64,000 bases of DNA from Planctomycetaceae bacterium (GCA_006969385.1 CP030884.1:1860001-1924000); one strand, 5' to 3'; shown: positions 52,602 to 63,354, counted from the stretch's first letter. Program-made: numbers and translations. The notes: generated by a model from the letters alone, not told the origin.

Positions 52602-55600
52602 ATGAAATATGCGCCCGCTAAGACGACTGTAAGGTCCTTACTATCAGTTACTTATGTCCTTGTTTGTTCAGCGTTGCTTTTGGCGACGGCATGCTCGCCC
52701 GAGCTGCTCGATCGGCTCGACACCTTCCTGGGGACCGAGTTCAACCCGCCGATCATCGAATCGGTGAGCCCGCTGCAGGGGACCACAGCCGGCGGCACTA
52801 AGGTCACGATTCGCGGTCGCAATTTCGAGCCCGGCACCGGCGTGTTGTTCGGCGAACAAACGGCACTCAAGATCAATCGGGTGAACAGCAATCTGTTGGA
52901 AGTCGAAACGCCCGCCGGTCTCGCGGGGCCGGTCTCCGTCATCGTCGTATCGGGTGACGAACAAACGGCCATGTTTGCCAACGCGTTTCAATACGTCGAA
53001 GACGGCGTGCCGGCCGGAAGCCCCGTTGTCGGAGCCATCGAGCCAAGTAAGTCGTCGGTACTGGGCGGCACCAAGATCACGATCAACGGCTCGGGCTTTG
53101 TACCGGGTACGCAAGTATTGTTTGGCGCATTTCTTGGCAGCGACGTCGAGATCATTAACGAATCTCAATTGACCGTCGTCGCGCCGGCTCAAGTAGCTGG
53201 CATGGTCGATGTGGTGGTGCGCGTTCCCAATGGCGCCTCATTTACGTTGGAAAAAGTCTTCGAGTACGTCAACATCGCCGATGCCGATAGCGAAATTATC
53301 CGCCAACTCGAAACGCGTTATCCGGGCGGGCCGCGCGTGGTGAGCGCCGTGGCGCTGAATAACACGTCGCTACGCGTCACCTTTAGCGAGCCGGTTTCAA
53401 CCACCGCTGCCGCCGCCGACAACTACAACATTGTGATTCCGACCGGCGGTGTGTTGCTGCTCAATCCGGCCACGGCACCCGAACAAAGCGCCGACCGAAC
53501 AACCGTGAAAATCACGACGTTGGGCATGGCCGATGCGAATTATCGACTGACTGTTTCAGGTATTCAGGACCTAGCGGGCAACTCGCTGGCCGCACCGGAT
53601 ATTCTGCTCAACCCCACGCAGACCGAATTCACCGGCATCCCACCGACGGATATCCAATCACAGATCGATACCGATGGTGACGGCTTGGCCGACTGGTTTG
53701 AGATGTTGGGTTGGTCGGTCAACATCGAGTTCGCCAATGGTGTACGTGCCCAAGCCTACGTGACGAGCAATCCTTTCGAGCCCGATACCGATGGCGACGG
53801 TTTGACGGATAGCGAGGAGAACTTCCGTTCACTCGATCCGCGCACCGACGATACCGATGCCGACTTGGTCAACGACTTCGAAGAAACGCGCCGGTTCTTG
53901 AGCGATCCGGCCGATCAGGATAGCGACGACGATGGCTTTGCCGACTCGGTGGAAGTCACCTACAAAACCTCACTTACCCTGGCCGATACCGATGGCGATC
54001 AACTCGACGATCGCGAAGAGATATTGTTTCGCAACCGCAATCCGCGCTTGGCCGACTTGCCGATTCCACAAATTGTGATTGGCGCAACCAACATCGAAGT
54101 TGACGAGCGTTTCAGTTACACCGACGAAATGGGCGTGCAGCGCAGCACCGAGCGCAGCACGGTCGCGTCGTTTACCCAATCGGATACCACCACGTTCTCG
54201 GAAAGCGACACGCGTTCAACGGAGGCCACCAATAGCTTCAGTCAGGAACTGCAGGTCGGTGGAGAAGGAGTCATCGGAGGCCCGGGCGGGGTTGGCGTCA
54301 AGGTTGGCGGACAAGCGACGCTCGGCTCCGGACAACAGCGCGGTCGCGGATATACAAGTACCGTGTCGGAGGAATCAAGCTCGACCGCCCAAGAAGAATT
54401 CACCGAAGCCTTGTCGGAAGCACTGTCGATTAGTCAGAATCAATCGGTCACGCGCAGCGTCGAGGCGGCGCGGATCACGGCCGACGTCAGCATCGTTAAT
54501 GCCGGAAACCTCGCATTTACCATTAGCAATCTCGAAATCTCCGCGCGGGTGAAAGACCCCAACGCACGCGATCGCTTTTTACCGATGGCATCGCTGGAGC
54601 CCTCCTCGGACAACACGACGTACAACTTGGGGCCGAGTGGTTCGCAGCGCGGTCCATTCATCTTCGAAAACACCGAGATATTCCCCAACCTCGCCCAGGA
54701 TTTATTACGCGAACCGAGGTCTATCATTTTCGATATTGCCAACTTTGATATTGAGGACGAGTTCGGCCGCAACTTTGCGTTTACCTCGGAAGAAATTAAC
54801 GATGTGACAGCGGGCATCAGCATCGACTTTGGTGACGGTCGCGTCGAATCGTATCGCGTAGCCACGGCGAGCGGATTCGACGCCAATGCGATCGCCGAAG
54901 GCATTACGATGCGAGAAGCGTTGACGGAGATTCTCGGATTCAACGAGATCAACGATGAGGGCGCGTTGCCGACCAATACTGACCTAAATGATGCGGCCAT
55001 TCGTGAGTCATTCGGCACGACTGCTGCAGTTTCAGGCGAACAGGTTCTAACGCGCGTTCGCGACGTCCAAAACGACTTCGATACGACCGATCCGGCGGCC
55101 CGCTTTTGGGTAATTCTCTCGTCGGCGGAGATACCGCTCACTGCGGACTTTGGTGACCTTGTGCTTCGACCAGGGGATTTCTATCGAATCTGGTATGTGC
55201 AGGACGCCGACGACGACGGATTGTTCGCGCGCGAAGAGTTTCTCGCTGGTTCGTCCGACACGATGGTCGATACCGACGGCGATACGATAAGCGACTTCGA
55301 TGAAGTGCGAATCGGTTGGCTAACAGCCACTGAAGGTAACAACCAACGTGTATATTCGAGTCCTGGCTCGGCGGATACGGACTTGGACGGTATCGACGAC
55401 AAACTCGAGATGCGCCTGGGGACTGATCCGCGCAGCACTGATACCGATGCCGATGGTCTCAGTGATCGCACCGAAATCGAAGGCTACCAAGTCGTTTTGC
55501 TTGACAATGATAACGACCCCAACAACAACCCCGAGCTAGTCGTCGCGCCTTATTCCGATGCTGCGGTCATCGAACCGCGCCTAAATGGTGACGGCGTCGT

Positions 55601-57257
55601 ATCAACGGTGCCCAATCCCGATTCGGATGACGAAATGGCGATGGGCCTGATGTTAGGTGACACCGTTATGCCGGGTACCGTAATCATTCTCCCGGGGCCG
55701 GATGGCATCATCGACACCGAGCCGGAAGGCGACGACTTACAGGCCAACACCGGCCCCGCTATCGTCGCACGCGTGACAATGAGTTCGCCGTTTACGCCAT
55801 TGGGCGATGATGAAATAGCGCCATTGCCGATGGGTCAAACCGATTATCTGCCGGGTGACGTCGTGATCACCGCCGGCCCCGATGGAGAATTGCAAACTGA
55901 TCCGGGGGACAGTGGCGACATTCGCCGTCCGCACCGTGCGCTATTTGCGACAGACCCCGTTCAAGGTGATACCGACTTTGATGGCTTGGTAGACGGGCGT
56001 GAGGAGTTCCTCGGCAGCCGTCCCAACGTGGTCGATGCTGATACGGTGCTCGATGACGACTTCGATGGCCTGACGAACAAACAGGAAAACGACGGTTGGT
56101 TGATCGCCGGGACGGGTAGTTTGGTAACGTCAAATCCCGATGATCCGGACAGTGATAACGATGGCTTGCCCGATGTCATCGAATGGGCCTTATTCACCAA
56201 CCCACGCTTGCGCGATACTGATGCCGACGGCCTAAACGATATCGTCGAAGCGGATACTTCCAACATGCGCGGCGATTTTGACGATGACCGTATCGACGCG
56301 GCCTTGGAACGCTGCGGCGATAGCTTCATGTGTTCGTTCACTGCTAACGATATGGCCGTCGGCACGCAACCTTGGACGGCGGATACCGATGGTGATGGTC
56401 TTAACGACGGTGTCGAAATCGATGGTTGGCGCGTGGTCGTGGTCGGTGTCGGGCTGCGCGATATTGTGTCCGATCCATTCGAACCCGATACCGACGGCGA
56501 CGGACTGAATGACCGGCTGGAATTTCTCGGCGCGGACGGATTAGATCCGTCGAGTTCGTCGGACAACGTTGATGCGACTGATCCCAACGCCATGGACACG
56601 GACAGTGACGGAGTCACAGACAGCCGTGAAATCCAACAAAACAGCAGTTTCTCGCTACTCACCAACCTTCGGCGTAGCGGCGTGGTTCCCGACCAGTTGA
56701 TCCGCGCCCGATACACGCGGTTCAACGCATCGGGCGACTGCGACAACAGCAGCAACGAGGACTATGTCTTTTGGCTGGAAGTCGAAGTGCCGCACCTTAC
56801 CGCCGGTGGCGCACCAAGTAGCATTTGTCAGCCACTCGTCGAAACAAATAATCTGATTGGCTTTCCCGTTGGCTTCTCAAGTTTTGTTACTTGCGGGGGC
56901 AGTTCCTGCCTCGACCTGCTTGGGCCCTGTAATGCAGCCGGTAGTTGCTCAGGCAACGATTCCGCCACCCGCATCGGCAGGCATCTCGACATCGGAACCA
57001 ACGAACCGATCGCGCTCACGGGAAGCGGGTATTTTGTTAAGCCGCACAACCGACAGGCTTCACTCGTCGTATGGGTCGCGGAAATCGACAACACCTGTGA
57101 GAACGATGTGATGGTCAACACCGATTTTGGCACGACTTTTTTCAACGACGTCGAGTTGCTGGACGGCACGCTGTCCACTAGCTCAGGTATGTTTATGCAG
57201 ATGAACTCTGCCGGCTGCAACTTCGAGATTGACTACTCCGTTACGGTCGTTCCGTAG
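52602..57257 (+). CDS. Giant protective-antigen-like lipoprotein with two TIG domains and TSP3 blocks
   Basis: ATG 52602 with TGGAGAAG upstream. The 1551-residue protein has lipobox LATAC (Cys27), two IPT/TIG domains (about 47-135 and 142-226), a beta domain (244-340) and a TSP3 block (about 354-490, DTDGDGLADWFEMLGWSV). A Ser/Thr-rich stretch with a Gly-rich centre (about 515-615) and the conserved block follow: ADVSIVNAGNLAF, FGRNFAFTSEE near 721 and GITMREALTEILGFNE near 767-782. The last matches the protective-antigen segment MTLKEALKIAFGFNE as I recall it. A second TSP3 block (869-1370) and a Cys-bearing C-terminal domain end the protein. Confidence 0.85.
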   Translation: MKYAPAKTTVRSLLSVTYVLVCSALLLATACSPELLDRLDTFLGTEFNPPIIESVSPLQGTTAGGTKVTIRGRNFEPGTGVLFGEQTALKINRVNSNLLEVETPAGLAGPVSVIVVSGDEQTAMFANAFQYVEDGVPAGSPVVGAIEPSKSSVLGGTKITINGSGFVPGTQVLFGAFLGSDVEIINESQLTVVAPAQVAGMVDVVVRVPNGASFTLEKVFEYVNIADADSEIIRQLETRYPGGPRVVSAVALNNTSLRVTFSEPVSTTAAAADNYNIVIPTGGVLLLNPATAPEQSADRTTVKITTLGMADANYRLTVSGIQDLAGNSLAAPDILLNPTQTEFTGIPPTDIQSQIDTDGDGLADWFEMLGWSVNIEFANGVRAQAYVTSNPFEPDTDGDGLTDSEENFRSLDPRTDDTDADLVNDFEETRRFLSDPADQDSDDDGFADSVEVTYKTSLTLADTDGDQLDDREEILFRNRNPRLADLPIPQIVIGATNIEVDERFSYTDEMGVQRSTERSTVASFTQSDTTTFSESDTRSTEATNSFSQELQVGGEGVIGGPGGVGVKVGGQATLGSGQQRGRGYTSTVSEESSSTAQEEFTEALSEALSISQNQSVTRSVEAARITADVSIVNAGNLAFTISNLEISARVKDPNARDRFLPMASLEPSSDNTTYNLGPSGSQRGPFIFENTEIFPNLAQDLLREPRSIIFDIANFDIEDEFGRNFAFTSEEINDVTAGISIDFGDGRVESYRVATASGFDANAIAEGITMREALTEILGFNEINDEGALPTNTDLNDAAIRESFGTTAAVSGEQVLTRVRDVQNDFDTTDPAARFWVILSSAEIPLTADFGDLVLRPGDFYRIWYVQDADDDGLFAREEFLAGSSDTMVDTDGDTISDFDEVRIGWLTATEGNNQRVYSSPGSADTDLDGIDDKLEMRLGTDPRSTDTDADGLSDRTEIEGYQVVLLDNDNDPNNNPELVVAPYSDAAVIEPRLNGDGVVSTVPNPDSDDEMAMGLMLGDTVMPGTVIILPGPDGIIDTEPEGDDLQANTGPAIVARVTMSSPFTPLGDDEIAPLPMGQTDYLPGDVVITAGPDGELQTDPGDSGDIRRPHRALFATDPVQGDTDFDGLVDGREEFLGSRPNVVDADTVLDDDFDGLTNKQENDGWLIAGTGSLVTSNPDDPDSDNDGLPDVIEWALFTNPRLRDTDADGLNDIVEADTSNMRGDFDDDRIDAALERCGDSFMCSFTANDMAVGTQPWTADTDGDGLNDGVEIDGWRVVVVGVGLRDIVSDPFEPDTDGDGLNDRLEFLGADGLDPSSSSDNVDATDPNAMDTDSDGVTDSREIQQNSSFSLLTNLRRSGVVPDQLIRARYTRFNASGDCDNSSNEDYVFWLEVEVPHLTAGGAPSSICQPLVETNNLIGFPVGFSSFVTCGGSSCLDLLGPCNAAGSCSGNDSATRIGRHLDIGTNEPIALTGSGYFVKPHNRQASLVVWVAEIDNTCENDVMVNTDFGTTFFNDVELLDGTLSTSSGMFMQMNSAGCNFEIDYSVTVVP

Positions 57258-57270
57258 GGCGAGGTGCATC

Positions 57271-58932
57271 ATGCGGCAACTGTCTTACAATTATTTCGTG
57301 ATCTTGATCGCCTTGATTAGTGGTTGCACCGCGGTACCGAACCTTGGTGAGCCGACGAGAACAACTCCCGACGGCGTCGCCGCACCGAATGTGGATCCGG
57401 AAGCCACTTTTGACGATCGGCAGACCGGAGTAGCCATCGATGATCGCTGCACGCGATACATCGAAACGGTCGACGGCAATGCGATTTGTCTCGAGGCGTT
57501 ATTGGCAACCCTGTTCGCCGAGGACCCACGCGACAACGACGGCGACGGCATCCCCAACATCAGTGATAACGACATCGACGGCGACGGAATTCCCAACGGT
57601 TACGATCTTGATACCGACGGTGATGGACTGCCGAACAGTGTAGATGACGACATCGACGATGACGGCGTGCCGAACGAAGAGGACGTCGATATCGATGGCG
57701 ATTTCCTGCGCAACCGTTGGGATATCGACATGGATGGCGACCTGCTATTCAACCCACGCGATCGCGATGCGGATGGTGATGGAAAGCTCAAACCGGCGCC
57801 GTTGGTGACCTCAACGTGTGGACCGGTCGAGTTATTCAACGATCCGGCGGCATGCGGCGCGCCCGATGATTGTGACGACGACGATGAAATAGGCGGCGCG
57901 GAAAGTGGTACAGGTGCGGCGGGTGCTCGTGCGACGGAAGAAGGCAGCACCGAAGTCGAAGAGGATGACTGTGCCGATGCGGGTAGTAACCGTCGCGCTC
58001 GCCCCGGCAATTTGGGACGCAATGCATCGATGATCGACATCATTGATTCCGAGCGCGTCGACACCGACGACCCGATGCTCGATGAGATCACCGATAGCGA
58101 GTTTGATTTACTGGATTTCGACTTGCGTTCGATATTGAGCGACAGCGATACGTGGCTTTCTGACTTGGAAGAGGTAGAGCCCGATGCCACGCGTAGCGAG
58201 CGTGCCGATTCGGTCGTCGGCCAACTTGACGCGGCCATTGATCCCGAACGGGACAACACCAACGACAGTCTGAGCGACAGCCTTTCGGAAGCAGATTTGA
58301 TTGCTTGGCGCGATCGTCGAATGGCGTTGGAGCAGCTCACTGTGCTGCCGGGCATTCCGCTGGCCGAGGCCGATGATTTGACCAACCGTTTCGCCGCAGC
58401 CGTGCGTCAATTGAATGCGAGCCTGTTGGATTTGATCGATGTGACGGAAACCGTGAATGCGTCGTTCGCGGAGACGCCAATCCGTGAAGACGGGGCGATG
58501 GCGGTCGCGTTTGTAGAGACGGCAGAGGTCAACGCGTTCGACGTCGCCCAAGTCGGACCGGCGATACCCGCTACGGCGCGCACGTTGGCAACTATCGGCA
58601 ATCAGGAAACCGCCGAAGCCGTATGGCGCATCACGGTCGAACAAGCGGCGGCATATCGCAACGAAGATGATTCGTTTGATTTCTCGCTGTTGTCCGTGGC
58701 ACGCGTGGTAGAGAAAGTGGCAACGCTTCTCGATGACCCGAACTTGGAGGCCGTCGGTGATGCATCCAGTGCACTACTTGCGGCAACGAGCGACAACAAT
58801 CTGCCCGACCCGCTGGCCGTCTTGGATCGATTGATTGAGAACGCCGAGAATGACCCAACGATATCCGTTTCGGACGGTATCTCCGCAGACGAAGCAAACG
58901 CCGCCGCCGCTGATGTTGCGGCGGATGTTTAG
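57271..58932 (+). CDS. Asp-rich TSP3 lipoprotein
   Basis: ATG 57271 has GAGG upstream and follows the giant lipoprotein by 13 bp. The 553-residue protein has lipobox LISGC (Cys18). A run of calcium motifs (DNDGDGIPN, DIDGDGIPN, DTDGDGLPN and others, about 87-170) precedes an Asp/Glu-rich middle and a helical C-terminus (about 300-540; LNASLLDLIDVTETVN, WRITVEQAAAYR). The start at 57271 is preferred over the earlier in-frame start, as the earlier residues are not signal-like. It is likely a partner of the preceding protein. Function is unknown. Confidence 0.8.
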   Translation: MRQLSYNYFVILIALISGCTAVPNLGEPTRTTPDGVAAPNVDPEATFDDRQTGVAIDDRCTRYIETVDGNAICLEALLATLFAEDPRDNDGDGIPNISDNDIDGDGIPNGYDLDTDGDGLPNSVDDDIDDDGVPNEEDVDIDGDFLRNRWDIDMDGDLLFNPRDRDADGDGKLKPAPLVTSTCGPVELFNDPAACGAPDDCDDDDEIGGAESGTGAAGARATEEGSTEVEEDDCADAGSNRRARPGNLGRNASMIDIIDSERVDTDDPMLDEITDSEFDLLDFDLRSILSDSDTWLSDLEEVEPDATRSERADSVVGQLDAAIDPERDNTNDSLSDSLSEADLIAWRDRRMALEQLTVLPGIPLAEADDLTNRFAAAVRQLNASLLDLIDVTETVNASFAETPIREDGAMAVAFVETAEVNAFDVAQVGPAIPATARTLATIGNQETAEAVWRITVEQAAAYRNEDDSFDFSLLSVARVVEKVATLLDDPNLEAVGDASSALLAATSDNNLPDPLAVLDRLIENAENDPTISVSDGISADEANAAAADVAADV

Positions 58933-58971
58933 CTGAATCATCTATCAAATAGAAACGAGTCACGAATAAGA

Positions 58972-58998
58972 AACGCCGAGAGGCGACCTCTCGGCGTT
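58972..58998. terminator. Perfect hairpin between convergent genes (bidirectional terminator)
   Basis: AACGCCGAGAGG and CCTCTCGGCGTT pair perfectly over 12 bp with loop CGA. It lies 40 bp after the 57271 gene and 40 bp before the end of the convergent gene. The T-rich tracts beside it are short, so efficiency is uncertain. Confidence 0.65.
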
Positions 58999-59037
58999 GA
59001 TTTCAGTTGACGAAGCTGTTGACAACTTCCCACGGCA

Positions 59038-62000
59038 TTATGGCCCAACCAGGCTACTAATAAACCCAGCTAGATCGCCGCCGTCCACCAGTCCGTCTTG
59101 ATTCATATCACCGTTGTTGATGTTGCACGCCGGCTGAGCGGTGGCATACGCACTCGCATCGACCAAAGCCAAGGCGAACAACGGTAGATCGCTCATGTTC
59201 ACAACGCCGTCGCAGTTCATATCGCCGAGTGTCACTACAATTTCCCCAAAGTCGGCGGCGAAGAGGGCGGTTTGGTTTCCGGTTCCCAAGTTATTGAATA
59301 CGAGCCGATCGTGGTTGAGGGCGCGATTACTGAACAACGGGAAAAACTGACCGCCTTCCAACGTGTCGCCCGCTTCCTGTATCGGGAAGACTTGACCGTG
59401 GTAATAGCAATACCAACCCGAGACCGACAGATCGGCGCTGGCACCTTGAAACACGATATGGCCACTATCGAGTTGAACGATGTTCGGTCCAAACAAACCA
59501 CCGGCCGCGCCAAAGTTCTGGCTTTGCCCGGGCATCGGCGTGTTTTCATCCACGATGGCGTGCACGCCCAAACAATCGCGCACGTACACGCGCGCCACAC
59601 CGCCCGCGCGGGCGGCGAATGCAATCAGACCGCGATCGGTACTCGGGTTGCCCAGCGATTCAAAGGGATTTCCATTCGCATCGGCACTGTTCAAATCGGC
59701 GACCGAGTGCAAGCCGCCCGCATCGGTGTAGATGCCACGTTGGCTGTTATCACCGCGTGCCACAAACGCGATCGTCTCGTCCTTGAAACTCGGCCCGATT
59801 CCATAACCGATACAGCCGTTGAACAAGGTGAAGCTTCCGGTGCCGTTCGGGATCGGTGTGTTGCTATCCGCGATTGCTTCCAATGAACCGTTGCGCCACT
59901 TGTACACGCCCTCGAATCCACACACCTGCGTTGCATAGAAAACAACTTCACCATTATTGATCTCGGCGGACGACCAGTTGCCAAAAGTGCCGGGGCTTCC
60001 GGGCAGGGGCGTTAAAGCGATACGCCCGACCGTCGTAAGCGCGCCGTTAAGCGATGCATAGATGCCGGCGTACACGGGTACAAATCCAATAAACGCGACA
60101 TCATTGCCTTCGATCGACGGAAAGCCGTTAAAGCTCTGGAAGCGCGCCCCCGGGCTACCGGGGACGACCTGCGTCGTATCCATCACGCGACTCACCATGC
60201 CACCGTCGATGCGATAAGTTCCGTCGATTCCAGTCCCACGCCCGTTAAAGGCAATCGCGCCATTCGGCCCAATCGTCGGTGAGCCGACCGAGGTAAACGT
60301 CTGCCCGTTCTGCGGAATGACGGTCGTGTTGTCTACTAAACGTGTAAACGAAGTGACACCGATGTTGCCTAGCGGATCGACAATCGTGACGTCAACGGTG
60401 GCGGTGTTATCGAGCGGATTGATATCGGCGCTATCGGCAGTTACCGTCGCCGTGTTGGTTAACACCGTACCGACGGGCACCGACGGATCGACCATCACGT
60501 AAATCGCAGCGGGCACCGTCCGCCCGCCAGGAACGGTGCCGATGTTGCATATCACCGGCGTGGGCATGGTGGTGCTGCCGCGACCATCGAGCGTCGTTAC
60601 GCCGGCGGGCAACGTGTCGTCGAGCATGACACCGGTCGCCGCCGATGGTCCGCTGTTGGCGATGTACATGGTGTAAACAATGTTGCCGCCTTGCGGGATG
60701 TCGGCGAAAGACGCGACTTTGGTGAGCGTCAGGTCAAACTGCACATCGACATTGGTTGTTTCGGTGATACTGTTATTCGCCTGATTCGGGTCGATGTCGC
60801 TGCTGGTGATATCTGCCGTCAGCTGCAATTGACCACGCGCGATTCCGTCGGCAACGCCGTTAATCGATAACGTCGGCGTTGCGCCGATGGCGAGATTGAA
60901 GATGTTCCACGTAATCGTGCCATTGGCGAAGGTGCACGAACCGGTTGAAGGCACGCAACTGTTGTAATGATAGTCGGCGGGTAAGTTGACGGTCACGACG
61001 ACACTACTGGTATCATCCGGCCCGTTGTTCTGGGCGGTGATGGTGTAGTTAAGCGGATTCCCGGCAATCACCGGGTCGATGCTATCCATCGCGCTAAGCG
61101 TGAGGTCGGCTTCGCGCAGAGCAAACTCGGCAATGCAGTGTTGATCGCCGACCATGGTAACTTGCGTTAGTGGGTTGGTGCCGGCACAGTCACCACCCCA
61201 GCCGACAAATACCGCGTCGGGGTCGGGGGCAGCGCTCAGTGACACGGCCAAGTTCTCGTCGAAATCGGCCATGCACGAATTGCCGCAGAAGATTCCCGCC
61301 AGTTGCGTTGAGCGCACCAGCCCATCACCGGCGCCAATTTTGGTGATGGTCAGCGTCCATTGCGGCGGGATGCAGGGATTGGGCGTGCAGGGTTGATTGG
61401 CAAAGAAAGTGCCGCCGCACGATGTGCTAAACGTTTGTACGCAGTTCTGTGTTGTGCCGATACAGCAGGCACCCATCGGCGGCAAACACGGGTTGGATGC
61501 ACAGGTTTGACCGGCGAAGAAGTTGCCGGCGCAGTTGACACTTAACGTTTCGGTGCATGTCGTGCCGTTGCAACACGCGCCGGAGACCGCGCCGCATGGA
61601 ACGTAGGGCTCGCGGTATTGACCCGTCGCGCCGATATCGGGATGGCTAATCACCACTTCCAACTGCCCCGAACTTGGCGGGTTCTCCACGACTTCGGCCG
61701 TGATGTTCATGTTGGGATTGAGGTTGTTAAACAGTTGCAACTCGTTGCCGAATCGGCTGCCGCTACAGAGATCGACGAGCGTGAAATCCTGCTGCCCGGC
61801 TTGCATGCCGACACCGTGCTTGAATAGCGCATACGTACCTGCCGGCGCGAAGAGAAACGGCTGGTCGATATCGTCGTTGAGCATTAGAACTTGTCGCGCA
61901 TCCAACCCGTTGAGATCGAACAGGTGCATGCGCTGGGTGGTGCCCATCCCCGCATTCGATTCAACAACATACGCAACGTGCTGCGGTTGGCCCGGAAAAT

Positions 62001-62439
62001 CATAAATCCCGACATGATCGGGAACCGGGCCGTTGATGCAGCGGTCTTCGTTATACACTTCTTCGAGATGGCCGCCTGCGTCGTTGTCCTGCACGAGGCG
62101 ATAGAAGTAAATTTGACTGGGGCTGTTGAACCCCGAGCAGGATTGCGATAAGGCAGCACCGAATGCGCGGATAAACACAATGGTGCCGTCCGGGCTGAGG
62201 TCGAAATCGACATTGCCGATGTTGTTCAACCATGTTGTGTTGGTAATCGGATATGATTCGAGTGCTGGATCAGCATCTGTGTTCACCAACAGGTTACCAT
62301 TATTAGGGCCGATAGAGGTAAAGTTCTGGTGGTTAACGAACAAGCCGACCTGCGCGGAAGCTATGGTCGGAAGCGCGAGCATCAGCGCGGATGCGAGTAA
62401 CGATTGAATGCCGAAAGCGTATTGTCGATGTTGGGTCAC
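59038..62439 (-). CDS. Large secreted protein with Cys-rich repeats, DUF11 repeats and dockerin-like end
   Basis: The start is set at GTG 62439, because AGGAG lies 8 bp upstream and the signal peptide (ending TIASA) then begins properly; the frame is open to 62568. The 1133-residue protein has a beta-propeller-like N-terminal part, two short repeats with six cysteines (GACCIGTTQNCVQTF type, about 300-350) and an FVGWGGDCAG repeat domain. Two DUF11 repeats (about 450-700; PADYHYNSC) and a second propeller region follow. The dockerin-like C-terminus is GDMNCDGVVNMSDLPLF and GDMNQDGLVDGGDLAGF. It is a surface or extracellular protein, host-type rather than mobile. Confidence 0.85.
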   Translation of the reverse strand: MTQHRQYAFGIQSLLASALMLALPTIASAQVGLFVNHQNFTSIGPNNGNLLVNTDADPALESYPITNTTWLNNIGNVDFDLSPDGTIVFIRAFGAALSQSCSGFNSPSQIYFYRLVQDNDAGGHLEEVYNEDRCINGPVPDHVGIYDFPGQPQHVAYVVESNAGMGTTQRMHLFDLNGLDARQVLMLNDDIDQPFLFAPAGTYALFKHGVGMQAGQQDFTLVDLCSGSRFGNELQLFNNLNPNMNITAEVVENPPSSGQLEVVISHPDIGATGQYREPYVPCGAVSGACCNGTTCTETLSVNCAGNFFAGQTCASNPCLPPMGACCIGTTQNCVQTFSTSCGGTFFANQPCTPNPCIPPQWTLTITKIGAGDGLVRSTQLAGIFCGNSCMADFDENLAVSLSAAPDPDAVFVGWGGDCAGTNPLTQVTMVGDQHCIAEFALREADLTLSAMDSIDPVIAGNPLNYTITAQNNGPDDTSSVVVTVNLPADYHYNSCVPSTGSCTFANGTITWNIFNLAIGATPTLSINGVADGIARGQLQLTADITSSDIDPNQANNSITETTNVDVQFDLTLTKVASFADIPQGGNIVYTMYIANSGPSAATGVMLDDTLPAGVTTLDGRGSTTMPTPVICNIGTVPGGRTVPAAIYVMVDPSVPVGTVLTNTATVTADSADINPLDNTATVDVTIVDPLGNIGVTSFTRLVDNTTVIPQNGQTFTSVGSPTIGPNGAIAFNGRGTGIDGTYRIDGGMVSRVMDTTQVVPGSPGARFQSFNGFPSIEGNDVAFIGFVPVYAGIYASLNGALTTVGRIALTPLPGSPGTFGNWSSAEINNGEVVFYATQVCGFEGVYKWRNGSLEAIADSNTPIPNGTGSFTLFNGCIGYGIGPSFKDETIAFVARGDNSQRGIYTDAGGLHSVADLNSADANGNPFESLGNPSTDRGLIAFAARAGGVARVYVRDCLGVHAIVDENTPMPGQSQNFGAAGGLFGPNIVQLDSGHIVFQGASADLSVSGWYCYYHGQVFPIQEAGDTLEGGQFFPLFSNRALNHDRLVFNNLGTGNQTALFAADFGEIVVTLGDMNCDGVVNMSDLPLFALALVDASAYATAQPACNINNGDMNQDGLVDGGDLAGFISSLVGP

Positions 62440-62751
62440 AAAAAAATCTCCTGGGAAAACCGCGAGGTAACGAATAAGAGCCGACGCACCGCCCGCGCCG
62501 CGACGTGCGGGCGGGACAGTGGCCGGTAGGCGTGGTCGTGCGTCATCTATGAGGAAAAGCAGGAACAAAGGGCTTCGACCGCAGAGAAATGTGAAGAAAT
62601 TGATGATGCCGGGCGATTTTTTCGATTACCGGCCTGCACGAAGCGGTGTAACGTCAAGATTTTCGCCTTCAACGGCCCTCGTCGCCCATGCGAGCAGGGT
62701 AGAATGACGGGTTGGCGATCCGAAATTGAAAACCGTTCGTGCTTGATGTAG

Positions 62752-63354
62752 ATGATGGTCCGAGACACGCACCAACCGATCCCGAACCCGCAGGTCACGC
62801 GCTACCTCCGTGCCGCCGCCACAGGCGATGCTCAAGCGACGGTCGGACTTTTCGAGGCTGTCTATCAAACGCTGCGTACGCTTGCCGCGCAGTATCTCAA
62901 CCAGGAACGCGCCGACCACACGCTGCAACCGACCGCATTGGTGCATGAGGCCTTTATCAAACTCGTCGGCGGTCAACAGCCCGTTTGGAACGATCGCGCC
63001 CACTTCTTCGCCGTCGCGGCGCGGGCCATGCGGCGCATTCTTATCAATCACGCGTTGGCAAAGAAGGCGGCCAAGCGCGGCGGCATGCGGGAGCGTTCGC
63101 CGTTGTCGGTGGTTACCGATACTGCGGCGCAGTTCAACGTCGACCTGCTCGATTTGGATGCGGCGTTATCGCGGCTGGCCAAACTCGATGCGCGGCAAGC
63201 CGAAATCGTCGAACTGCGTTTCTTCGGCGGCCTTACCAATCGCGAAGTGGCGGACGTGATGGGCGTATCGCTGCGCACGGTCGAAGGTGACTGGGCGATG
63301 GCCCGCGCTTGGCTATTGCGCCATCTCAGCGAGAGCGGCGCGCATGTCCGCTGA
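62752..63354 (+). CDS. ECF sigma factor, copy 3
   Basis: The 200-residue protein starts at ATG 62752 (or 62755). Region 2 reads FEAVYQTLRTLAAQYLNQ, QPTALVHEAFIKLVGG, FFAVAARAMRRILINHALAK and region 4 reads QAEIVELRFFGGLTNREVADVMGVSLRTVEGDW. It overlaps the following kinase start by 11 nt, as in the other pairs. It is closer in sequence to copy 2 than to copy 1. The 312-bp gap to the divergent gene has no other feature. Confidence 0.93.
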   Translation: MMVRDTHQPIPNPQVTRYLRAAATGDAQATVGLFEAVYQTLRTLAAQYLNQERADHTLQPTALVHEAFIKLVGGQQPVWNDRAHFFAVAARAMRRILINHALAKKAAKRGGMRERSPLSVVTDTAAQFNVDLLDLDAALSRLAKLDARQAEIVELRFFGGLTNREVADVMGVSLRTVEGDWAMARAWLLRHLSESGAHVR

